Positions 51,354-58,435 of a DNA stretch of 58,435 nucleotides are shown piece by piece. Within the stretch, counting starts at the first letter, position 1; each line of letters opens with the position of its first letter. The notes under the pieces are model-generated. The model did no database searches and was not told the DNA's origin. It saw only the letters and a program-made list of their open reading frames with translations. The DNA is from JAKACA01 sp050010115. Its GTDB lineage: Bacteria; Actinomycetota; Acidimicrobiia; Acidimicrobiales; Bog-793. A program made the position numbers and the translations under genes. Where the stretch lies: contig JBEKLQ010000012.1 in NCBI GenBank assembly GCA_050010115.1, forward strand, positions 1 through 58,435, in the 5' to 3' direction.

Positions 51354-52259
51354 CTAAGTGGAGCTAGGCGACCCTGCGTGCGCTACGTATCCAGCAAGGG
51401 TCGCAGCGCCTCGCTCGCCGAACATGAGCGTGTAGTGGTTCGTGTCCTCGACGATCTCGTCGGTGAACTCGCCAAGCAGGGACCTCCACTTTTCCACGAC
51501 CTCGTCGGGGTAGAGCGGTGGGGTCTGGTTGACGAGGTTCCGGGGGGCCCGCACGAGGACGATGGGGCAGGTGAGACCCTTGAGTGCTGTAGCGATCACA
51601 CTCGATTGGGACAGGATGTCAGCGCCGTCGCTGCGGACCGGTTCCCTTTGGGCACGGGAGACGAAGCCACCTCCAGTGGGTTCGAGGTCGTAGTTCAGGT
51701 ACGCCTCGAGATCGGTGTTCCACTCCTCGCGCAAAGCTGGGTGCGAGCGCCAGAAGTCGAGGTAGGACTCACAGGTCGGGAACACCTGGCCGAGGCGGTC
51801 AATGGCCGGTCCGATCACGGCTTGGAGGAGGGCGTCGGTGTCGATGCCTTCGGGGACCGGGGTCGGAATCCCCCCGTCGGCTAGAACAAGGCGGTCGATC
51901 AGCTCGGGCCGAGATGCTGCCAGCACCACTGCCACGAACCCACCCAGCGACTCACCGAGCACGACGACCGGCCTGTCGGAGAACTGCTCGATGACCGCCG
52001 CGCAGTCGTCGGCGTGGCTCCGCACACCGAACGGCGGCGGCAGCCGGTTGCTTCCGCCCCTGCCTCGGAGATCAGGCGCCACCAACGTGAACTCCGGGCC
52101 CAGGCGGCGCGCCACGGGGGCCAGCTGAATCGAGGATCCGGTGATGCCGTGGATTCCGAGCACCACCCGTTCTCCGTGTCCCCACGAAGCCACTCGCAGA
52201 GCTCCGCCGGCGACTCCGATGTCGGCGAAGCTGGGCATCTGGTTGTCGGCATCCCCCAC
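51354..52259 (-). CDS. Alpha/beta-fold hydrolase
   Basis: About 301 residues. The GTG at 52259 is preferred because the AAAGGAG site lies 8-9 bases before it; the in-frame ATG at 52268 touches that site. The oxyanion segment is LGIHGITGSS, VAPDLRGRGGSN follows, and the nucleophile elbow is VVVLGESLGGFVAV with Ser as nucleophile. DTNHYTLMFGERGA carries the catalytic His. VRAPRNLVNQTPP probably marks the acid region. No substrate can be given. Confidence 0.87.
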   Translation of the reverse strand: MGDADNQMPSFADIGVAGGALRVASWGHGERVVLGIHGITGSSIQLAPVARRLGPEFTLVAPDLRGRGGSNRLPPPFGVRSHADDCAAVIEQFSDRPVVVLGESLGGFVAVVLAASRPELIDRLVLADGGIPTPVPEGIDTDALLQAVIGPAIDRLGQVFPTCESYLDFWRSHPALREEWNTDLEAYLNYDLEPTGGGFVSRAQREPVRSDGADILSQSSVIATALKGLTCPIVLVRAPRNLVNQTPPLYPDEVVEKWRSLLGEFTDEIVEDTNHYTLMFGERGAATLAGYVAHAGSPSST

Positions 52260-52373
52260 TCGAAGCATCTCCTTTGCAAAACGATCGTTCGTTCAGCACT
52301 CAGGGTGCCCGACCACTGCGCCGACCGATCCTGGGCCAAGGTCGACAACCCCGACCGGTTCGCGAGACCGACA

Positions 52374-53579
52374 CTACCTCTGCTGAGAACTGACGCTGCT
52401 GACGGCGAAGACCCGGACGGGGTGCTCCAAGCCGCGCAGCGGTTGCGGGTCGAGCTTCCGCAGAGCCCAGCGGTCGGCCTGCAGGGCAGCCGCGGCTTCC
52501 TCGGTCACTACAAGTTCGCCCGGCGCGGCCGCCTTCACCAGGCGTGAGACCAGGTTGACCATCGGGCCGAAGTAGTCGCCCTCTCTCGGCGTCACCCGGC
52601 CGCGACCCACCGCACCCCGAGCCGGGGGCAGTAACGGGTCCGCCTCCGCCGCCCGGCACACCTCGCTCGCGATACGGCAGACCGCGTCCACCGACGGGGC
52701 GGTGAAGAACACCTCGTCCCCGATCATCTTGACCACCCGCCCGCCGGCCAGCACGGCGCTCGACCAGGCGGTCGACTCGAAACGGGACAGAGCCAGGCTG
52801 TGATCCCGCAGACTCAACCCCTCGGCCCACTGCGTTGACCCGACCAAGTCGACAAAACCCAAGGCGACCACCTCGCTCGGCCCCGCCACGGCCGCCGCCT
52901 CGCCGTCGGCTCCGGTTCGAGCGGCCCAGCCCCGGACCAGGACCGCGTGGCGGGTGGCCCGGGCGAAGTGGGCGAGCACGACCCGGGACAACAGTTCTGG
53001 GACCGTGGTGAAGGCCAGCGTCGCCGCCTCTGCCACCTGGGCCCTGGCCAGCTCATCAGGTCCCTCGCCGACCGTGCCGGGACCCAGTTCGGCATAGAAG
53101 AGAGCCACCGCTGCCTCAGCGATGTTGGTGGCCGCCGCCCCCAACACCCGGGTAAACGCCAAGATGGCCTCTTCGCCCATGAGGGTGACCCCCTGCTCGA
53201 AGGATGCCATGAGTGCGTCCAGATCCTCGGGCACCTGGGTGTCGGCGACTACGGGCAATCCCACGGCCAGCAGCACCCGCTGCACGCGCTCGACCGGGAC
53301 GCCGCAGCGAGCCGCGATGTCTTCCACCGAGATTGTCGCCGGTTCCGTCCCTAGCGCCAGATCGCCAGCCACCGCGGGGAGGCTGTCCAGGCGGTGGGCC
53401 TCCACCATCTGTTCGAGGGTGGCGCCGCGCGCCGTCAGGTACTTGAGCAGGGCCCGGCGCTCGTCGGCCCCAGGAGCGTCGGGTCGATACAGCCCGGCCT
53501 CCTCCCAGGCGTCGATGTCCACCCGCCCATAGTCGCACGCGGCCGTGTGCCGAGCCCGGCCTGAGACAACAGCAGACAT
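52374..53579 (-). CDS. Class III adenylate/guanylate cyclase with N-terminal regulatory domain
   Basis: About 401 residues from the ATG at 53579; a longer frame to 53669 exists. Residues 20-210 form a helical regulatory region (YLTARGATLEQMVEAHRLDSL, EDIAARCGVPVERVQRVLLAVG) like the adenylate-cyclase regulatory domain of mycobacterial cyclases. The catalytic CHD has the metal-binding ALGFVDLVGSTQWAEGLS, GGRVVKMIGDEVFFTAP with the second Asp, and GDYFGPMVNLVSRLVKAA. The transition-state Asn/Arg lie in NLVSRL. It makes cAMP or cGMP; which one is undetermined. Confidence 0.87.
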   Translation of the reverse strand: MSAVVSGRARHTAACDYGRVDIDAWEEAGLYRPDAPGADERRALLKYLTARGATLEQMVEAHRLDSLPAVAGDLALGTEPATISVEDIAARCGVPVERVQRVLLAVGLPVVADTQVPEDLDALMASFEQGVTLMGEEAILAFTRVLGAAATNIAEAAVALFYAELGPGTVGEGPDELARAQVAEAATLAFTTVPELLSRVVLAHFARATRHAVLVRGWAARTGADGEAAAVAGPSEVVALGFVDLVGSTQWAEGLSLRDHSLALSRFESTAWSSAVLAGGRVVKMIGDEVFFTAPSVDAVCRIASEVCRAAEADPLLPPARGAVGRGRVTPREGDYFGPMVNLVSRLVKAAAPGELVVTEEAAAALQADRWALRKLDPQPLRGLEHPVRVFAVSSVSSQQR

Positions 53580-53723
53580 GCGGCCATGCCCCGAATTGCG
53601 ACCATCGACCGTCCTCAATCGCCGGGACAGGGCCGTGACGATGCCCACCGTCGACCGCTGCCGGGTCACTGACGGCTTCCTCCATTATCCCCAGGCGCCG
53701 CCATCGCGGCGCATGCCGGTGGC

Positions 53724-54117
53724 CTACGTGATCTGCTCGACCAGCAGGGCGTGGCCGGACCTGTCGTAGAACGTCATGGTCATCGCGTGGGTGTCCACGC
53801 TCCACCTCCCGATCCCGCTGTCGGCCAGTCCCTTCGACATCTCGAAGTAGCTCGTCTCGCCCCGCTCGTGGCGCCTCAGGTGGTCGAGGAATGCGTCATG
53901 GTCGCTCCTGTCGCCTGTCGGCGACGGCCAGCTCGTCGTGAACGGCCTCCGAGGTGACTCGATGAGCACCGCGTCCCATGTACTCGGAGTGCCCGTCGCA
54001 GACAAATGAGTCATAGCTCTCAACTCCAAGCGCCGCGAGCGACCGGACGTAGTCTGAAAGCGTCTCCGCACTACCGAGACGTCCGTGGAGCTCCTCGATC
54101 TCCTCAAGAGTGAACAC
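53724..54117 (-). pseudogene. Frameshifted DUF1398-family gene
   Basis: From the ATG at 54117 the frame reads MFTLEEIEELHGRLGSAET, SYDSFVCDGHSEYMGRGA and DELAVADRRQERP, then stops. Shifting frame near 53905-53925, the text resumes as DHDAFLDHLRRHERGETSYF, GLADSGIGRWSVD and MTFYDRSGHALLVEQI, to the TGA at 53724. Together this is a full-length (about 130 residue) DUF1398 protein with one frame break. Its function is unknown. The intact remainder suggests recent inactivation or a sequencing error. Confidence 0.8.
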
Positions 54118-54897
54118 GCAGCGACGCTAACTGGACGGTCCCGACCGTGACGCCGGTCTCGCCATTTAGTGCCCTCTAACAGCGGCTACACGGCACATTC
54201 TGGCGCGGCCCCTGATGCGCGTCGTGATCTGAGCAAAGGGTGCATAACGCCGACTCGGCGCTCGCCACCCGTCCGATCGCGGCCTCATCGGAAGCGCGGG
54301 ACGGAGCGGTATGCGCCATGCTCGCGGGTGTGGCCACCGCTAACGACGCTCAGGACGACTGGCTAGCGCTCGGCGTAACGCTGGACCTCCTCACGGCACG
54401 AGAGGGGACGGTCGAAACCACTGGGGATTCCGGGCACCGACTACGTCAGATACCAATATCGGCCTAACTGGGGGCTGCCTGGCATGACAGGCACAGACCA
54501 AGTAGGCGCACCGGTTCTATGGCTCGGAAGGTACCCGGTCCGCCTTGGAGACACCTTGCGAGCTGTAATAGTTCCGCTTGCTCCCCGAGGTGCCGGACTC
54601 GCCTGCGCTGGGGGTCCGAACTCGCGATGCGTCCAGGAAGGCGTCGTCGATGAGCGATGCCGAAAGCCGCCGGGCGGTGGCCAGATAAAGGTGCCGTCAA
54701 CAGCAGGGCGGCGAATGCGAACGCCAAGTTCACCTGCATCGGCCACATCCCACCAAGCGCCCACGGTCGGAGCGACCGGAGCGCACACCATCGAGGAGCA
54801 GCCATTCTCCCAGTTGAGGCGACCTTCGCGGATACTGGCAATCACATGCCCCTATCGCGCGCAGAGTCGAGGCCAGGGCACAGTCGGTTACTCGCGG
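54118..54897. other. 780-bp region without a convincing gene
   Basis: No frame gives a recognisable protein. On the minus strand near 54640-54770 one frame contains GGMWPMQVNLAFAFAALLLT, a plausible single transmembrane segment, but the flanking residues look random and no start is supported. It could be a fragment of a membrane-protein gene. No strong hairpin or repeat was seen. Confidence 0.4.
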
Positions 54898-55848
54898 TCA
54901 TGCGCTCCTGGCAAGCCGATTCGTCGCTTCAACCATGCGGTCCGTCATCTCCGCGCCGCCCCGGTGACCTGTGCCGACGAAGCGAAGCTCGGCGTCCGGC
55001 CAAGCCTGGGCGAGTTGCCACGCGGTGTCGGCAGGGCCGCCGAGATCCAGCCGCCCGTGTATGAGCACACCGGGGATACCGGCCAGGCGGTGGGCGTCGC
55101 GCAGGATCTGGCCGTCCGCCAGCCACGCCTGATGGTGGAAGTAATGGGTGACGAGGCGTGCGAACGTCATCCGGAAAGCCGGGTCCGCATAGCGCCGGTT
55201 GGGCGCCCAGCCCTCCTCGAGAGACACCACTGCGTCCTCCCAGTCGCACCAGTCCTCCGCCGCCTTCTCTCGGACGGCCACGTCCGGCTGTTCGTTAAGC
55301 AGCCGGTAATAGCCGGCGACCATATCGCGGTCCCGCTCGGCCTCGGAGAGACCGGTCCGGAAGCGTTGCCACTGCTCGGGCAAGTACCTGCCTACCTCGT
55401 GGTAGAGCCAGTGGATGTCGGCGGGGCGTGTCATCGTCACCGAGACGAGGACCATGGCGGCCACGCGCTCGGGGTGGCGCTCGGCGTAGGCGAGGCCGAG
55501 GGTGACACCCCACGAGCCTCCCCACACCAGCCAGCGCTCGATACCGAGGTGCACGCGCAGCCGTTCGATGTCACCAAGCAAGTGGGGGGTGGTGTTGGTC
55601 GACAGGTCGCTGGCCGCATCGACACGGGGGGTGCTGCGACCGGCGCCGCGCTGGTCGAACACCACGATCCGGTAGGCGTCGGGATCGAAGCCACGAGACT
55701 GCCCGGTACATCCAGAGCCCGGCCCACCGTGGAGAACAACCGCCGGCTTGCCAGCTGGGTTGCCAGAGGTCTCCCAGTAGAGGCGGTGGCCGTCGCCGAC
55801 GTCGAGCATGCCGTGCTCGTAGGGCTCGATCTCGGGAAACAAGCTCAC
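54898..55848 (-). CDS. pip: Proline iminopeptidase
   Basis: A 316-residue alpha/beta hydrolase of peptidase family S33. Signatures are VVLHGGPGSGCTGQSRG (oxyanion hole), YRIVVFDQRGAGRSTP, the nucleophile elbow WLVWGGSWGVTLGLAYAE (Ser), IHGRLDLGGPADTAW with the catalytic Asp, and VGTGHRGG with the His. It removes N-terminal proline from peptides in the cytoplasm. The length is normal, and it appears as a single gene. Confidence 0.94.
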   Translation of the reverse strand: MSLFPEIEPYEHGMLDVGDGHRLYWETSGNPAGKPAVVLHGGPGSGCTGQSRGFDPDAYRIVVFDQRGAGRSTPRVDAASDLSTNTTPHLLGDIERLRVHLGIERWLVWGGSWGVTLGLAYAERHPERVAAMVLVSVTMTRPADIHWLYHEVGRYLPEQWQRFRTGLSEAERDRDMVAGYYRLLNEQPDVAVREKAAEDWCDWEDAVVSLEEGWAPNRRYADPAFRMTFARLVTHYFHHQAWLADGQILRDAHRLAGIPGVLIHGRLDLGGPADTAWQLAQAWPDAELRFVGTGHRGGAEMTDRMVEATNRLARSA

Positions 55849-55998
55849 CGACGCAACCTCAACGAGACCCAGCCACGAGCAGTTGACATCCCATCATTTT
55901 GGCTCAGTCGGGCGACGGTAGGACTATCCCCTGCCGGAGGCGCACTGTCCCCCTTGAATCGCTGCGTAGTCCTGCACGCAGGTGCGAGGCTTCGGACC

Positions 55999-56439
55999 GT
56001 GCCCTTGGTGATCCGCCAGGCTTGCCAAGACGGTTCCGTGCTTCAGGAGATCGAACGCCTCGCCGGCGAGCGGATCGGCGACGTCGGCTTACCCGACGTC
56101 GCCGATCACGAGCCGCCCTCGGTGGAAAGCCTGGCCCGTTACGCGAGCGCCGGGCGGGGCTGGGTCGCCATCGACAACGTGGGTCTCCCTATCGGCTACG
56201 TGCTCATCGATGTTGTCGACGGGAACGCGCACATCGAGCAGGCGAGCGTCAAACCAGATCACCAAGGTGTTGGCGTGGGTCGGTCGCTGATCGAGCACGT
56301 GAGCGCCTGGGCTGTCGAAGCTGGCATATCCGCCGTAACGCTCACAACATTTACAGACGTGTCATGGAATGCCCCCCTCTACCGACACTTGGGCGCCACT
56401 TGGGCTTCCGAACCTCGCCCAAGTCGAGATCGGACCTGA
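55999..56439 (+). CDS. GNAT-family N-acetyltransferase
   Basis: About 146 residues, starting at GTG 55999 or the GTG at 56008. The acetyl-CoA binding motif is KPDHQGVGVGRSLIEHV (Q-x-x-G-x-G pattern), preceded by AIDNVGLPIGYVLIDVV and the acidic EQASV strand. LTTFTDVSWNAPLYRHLGA is the C-terminal GNAT pattern for small-molecule or peptide acetylators. The long upstream frame is antisense to pip and is not coding. A strong 15-bp inverted repeat lies inside the gene. Confidence 0.85.
   Translation: MPLVIRQACQDGSVLQEIERLAGERIGDVGLPDVADHEPPSVESLARYASAGRGWVAIDNVGLPIGYVLIDVVDGNAHIEQASVKPDHQGVGVGRSLIEHVSAWAVEAGISAVTLTTFTDVSWNAPLYRHLGATWASEPRPSRDRT
56073..56107. repeat. Perfect 15-bp inverted repeat with a 5-base loop
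   Basis: GATCGGCGACGTCGG, CTTAC, then CCGACGTCGCCGATC. All 15 base pairs match, giving a very stable GC-rich stem-loop within the 5' part of the GNAT coding sequence, where it encodes GDVGLPDVAD. It could act on mRNA folding or be a protein-binding site. Confidence 0.9.
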
Positions 56440-57191
56440 GCTACAGGTCGTTCTCAACGCGGAGGCGGCTCATGATCTCGATCCCGCGCGGAGGGTGTGC
56501 ATGTGCTTGGAGCTCGCCGGGTGACGACTCGAAAATAGCCACCTGGATCGGGGTGCGCTTCGCGCCAGAACAACGTGAACGGCGGGCACTGGAGGCTCAG
56601 AGACTGCGGCGATATCAGAGGTGTAGTGAGCTCGGACAGCCGGGTCGACGAGCGCCTTCACAGGCGGAGTCGCGGGTCCTCTGGGTAGCGGGCGTGACGT
56701 TCTAGAGGTTCAGGTGGCGTGGGCCGTCCCTCGCGTACACGGGCATCTGACTGTCTGTCTTTCCGGCCGGCGTAGACGGTCATGCGGATGGACAAGGTGC
56801 GTGCGGTGGACACCAACAGGAGCGCTCCCTCCGACGTAGGGCCGCCAGCCGGGCGGCATCGGTACACGCGTGCCACCGGCTGACGTCTCCAGGCGATCCC
56901 GGCCGAGACCGGAACGATGAGAGCCGTATTGCCGGTCCTCATCCTTCCGCATCAAAGCGGTCGGACCAGGCCCTCTCGCTCCCCGGGGACGATTCTGATT
57001 CCGGACCCCCGTGTCGCCAATGGCTTCTTGCCCATGTCTCGGTCAAGTCACACCCTCCGGTTGCTCGGTCGTCAAGGTGCCCACGTAGGCCTTCGACGAT
57101 CTTGTACGGTGGCGCGTCGAGTCGAAGTCACTGGCTGTACAACGGCCGGAGCCGACAAGGGCACGGTCTCTTGAAGCGAGGGTTGCGTCTC
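56440..57191. other. 750-bp region without a convincing gene
   Basis: Short open frames exist on both strands, but none has a credible start, domain or composition. The last 150 bases should contain the promoter and leader of the repeat protein. No tRNA, IS end or riboswitch was recognised. Confidence 0.4.
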
Positions 57192-58435
57192 ATGACAAAC
57201 AGGTCGAGGGGTAGGGCGGCAAGACGGGTCGCGCGAACTCATGTCGCTGTCGGCCTTGGCCTGGTGGTAGTCGGCGTGCTGGGCCTCATGCCGGCGACCG
57301 CGTGGGCCGCCCCAACCTGGTCGATCGCGCCGAGCCCGAACCCCGCGAGCCAGCAGGGGGTGCTGTCCGGCTTGTCGTGCACCTCGGACAGGGCGTGCAC
57401 CGCCGTCGGGCACTACTCCAAGGGCGACGCCGAGATGACGCTGGCGGAGGCCTGGAACGGCACGAAGTGGACGATCGAGCCCACCCCGAACCCGACCGGG
57501 GCGCTGGTCAGCATCCTGTCCGGGGTGTCGTGCACCTCGGACAGGGCGTGCACCGCCGTCGGTCACTCCATCAACGTCATCAACCACCCCGGCTTCTACG
57601 TGACGCTGGCCGAAGCCTGGAACGGCACGAGGTGGGCGATCCAGCCCACCCCCAACCCGACCGGGGCGACCGACAGCACCTTGTCCGGCGTGTCGTGCAC
57701 CTTGGCCACGGCGTGCACCGCCGTCGGGTCCTACGACAACAGCCACGGCGCCGGAGTAACGCTGGCGGAGGTCTGGAACGGGACGAAGTGGTCAGCCGAG
57801 CCGACCCCCAACCCGACTGGTTCGTACAGCTTCCTGTCCGGGGTGTCGTGCACCTCGGCCAGGGCGTGCACCGCCGTCGGGCACGGCTACAACGGGACGC
57901 TGGCGGAGGCCTGGAACGGCACGAAGTGGGCGATCGAGCCCACGCCCAACCCGACAGGGGAACAGGGCAGCTTCTCCCTGAACGGGGTGTCGTGCACCTC
58001 GGCCAGAGCGTGCACCGCCGTCGGTGACTACGGCAACCCCAACACCTTGTATGACCGGACGCTGGCGGAGGCCTGGAACGGCACGAAGTGGGCGATCCAG
58101 TCCACGCCCAATCCGACCGGGGAACAGGGCAGCACCTTGTCCGGCGTGTCGTGCACCTTGGCAACGGCGTGCAGCGCTGTCGGGTACGCCTACAACTTTG
58201 GCGCCCCCGCCGTGACGCTGGCGGAGGCCTGGAACGGCACGAAGTGGGCGATCGAGGCCACACCGAGCCCAAGCGGGGCGCAGAGCAGATCCCTGTCCGG
58301 GGTGTCGTGCACCTCGGCCACGGCGTGCAGCGCCGTCGGCAACTACCACAACGCCACCGGCGCCGACGTGACGCTGGCGGAGGCCTGGAACGGGACGAAG
58401 TGGGCGATCGAGCCCACCCCCAACCCGACCGGGGC
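57192..58435 (+). CDS. Secreted protein with tandem approximately 52-residue repeats (3' end beyond window)
   Basis: The frame from the ATG at 57192 stays open to the window edge. The N-terminus (MTNRSRGRAARRVART, then VAVGLGLVVVGVLGLM and ATAWAA) is a signal peptide. From residue about 40 a unit of roughly 48-56 residues repeats seven times: LSGVSCTSARACTAVG, a variable 8-20 residue loop, LAEAWNGTKWAIEPTPNPTG. Each copy has two Cys in SC(T)xxxAC, probably a disulfide. The arrangement resembles a beta-propeller or other beta array on an extracellular actinobacterial protein. The role is unknown; adhesion or carbohydrate binding is only a guess. Confidence 0.85.
   Translation, partial: MTNRSRGRAARRVARTHVAVGLGLVVVGVLGLMPATAWAAPTWSIAPSPNPASQQGVLSGLSCTSDRACTAVGHYSKGDAEMTLAEAWNGTKWTIEPTPNPTGALVSILSGVSCTSDRACTAVGHSINVINHPGFYVTLAEAWNGTRWAIQPTPNPTGATDSTLSGVSCTLATACTAVGSYDNSHGAGVTLAEVWNGTKWSAEPTPNPTGSYSFLSGVSCTSARACTAVGHGYNGTLAEAWNGTKWAIEPTPNPTGEQGSFSLNGVSCTSARACTAVGDYGNPNTLYDRTLAEAWNGTKWAIQSTPNPTGEQGSTLSGVSCTLATACSAVGYAYNFGAPAVTLAEAWNGTKWAIEATPSPSGAQSRSLSGVSCTSATACSAVGNYHNATGADVTLAEAWNGTKWAIEPTPNPTG
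57309..58435 (+). repeat. Tandem coding repeats of the right-edge secreted protein
   Basis: Seven units of about 144-162 bp, all in one frame. Near-identical DNA such as GCGGAGGCCTGGAACGG and GTGTCGTGCACCTCGG recurs in most units, so the array grew by recent duplication. The loop between the two conserved blocks varies in length and sequence. Confidence 0.85.

Noticed and set aside
54484..55998. Upstream extension of the GNAT frame (651 codons in total)
   Set aside because: It runs antisense through the proline iminopeptidase gene and carries no recognisable domain before about 55999.

Overview
The window is about 58 kb of high-GC DNA with actinobacterial gene content, most likely from an uncultured or little-studied actinomycete. 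The class Acidimicrobiia is my inference from a red-type RuBisCO operon, an F420/LLM-type oxidoreductase relic, actinobacterial transposase relics and frequent GTG starts. The DNA is chromosomal in character. I found no rRNA, tRNA, CRISPR array, phage module or intact insertion sequence.

Layout. 1-4.6 kb holds the end of an Ig-like surface protein, a secreted two-domain BsuPI-like protein, an ArsB/NhaD-type transporter and a secreted CHAP hydrolase carrying five 'GYGG' repeats. 4.8-12 kb is an arginine-catabolism block: a dead IS66 transposase, arcA, a decayed LLM oxidoreductase, a SHOCT membrane protein, arcB, an M20 peptidase and a convergent APC amino-acid permease. 12.8-16 kb has a divergent ATP-grasp/TetR pair sharing a palindrome, and a patatin-like protein. 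16-20.5 kb has an APH-fold kinase, a CrtC/AttH-like protein and a metY-metX methionine pair. 20.7-27.4 kb has a GNAT protein with a Cys-rich tail, then a tightly coupled operon of acyl-CoA synthetase, 2-oxoacid dehydrogenase E1alpha, E1beta and E2 (two subunit-binding domains), and an acyl carrier protein.

27.5-34.5 kb is a Calvin-cycle island: phosphoribulokinase, a NarL/NarX-type two-component pair, the LysR regulator CbbR, and cbbL-cbbS-cbbX encoding a red-type form I RuBisCO with its activase. 34.7-43.7 kb is a sugar-uptake operon: ROK regulator, GmhA-like SIS protein, ABC importer (binding protein and two permeases), GH38 alpha-mannosidase and MsmK-type ATPase. 43.7-51.3 kb has an IS1182/IS5-type relic, an enoyl-CoA hydratase, a decayed VOC dioxygenase/glyoxalase gene, a complete livGFHMK-type branched-chain amino-acid/amide ABC transporter and an ISAzo13-type relic. 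51.3-58.4 kb has an alpha/beta hydrolase, a class III nucleotide cyclase, a frameshifted DUF1398 gene, a proline iminopeptidase, a GNAT acetyltransferase and the start of a large secreted repeat protein that runs off the right edge.

Taken together the genes suggest a facultatively autotrophic actinomycete. It can fix CO2 by the Calvin cycle and also import and use sugars, amino acids and peptides. At least six relic genes (three transposases, an LLM oxidoreductase, a VOC protein and DUF1398) lie at module boundaries, which suggests the segment was assembled by insertion and is now undergoing small-scale decay. All functional calls come from reading the translations by eye; no database search was possible.
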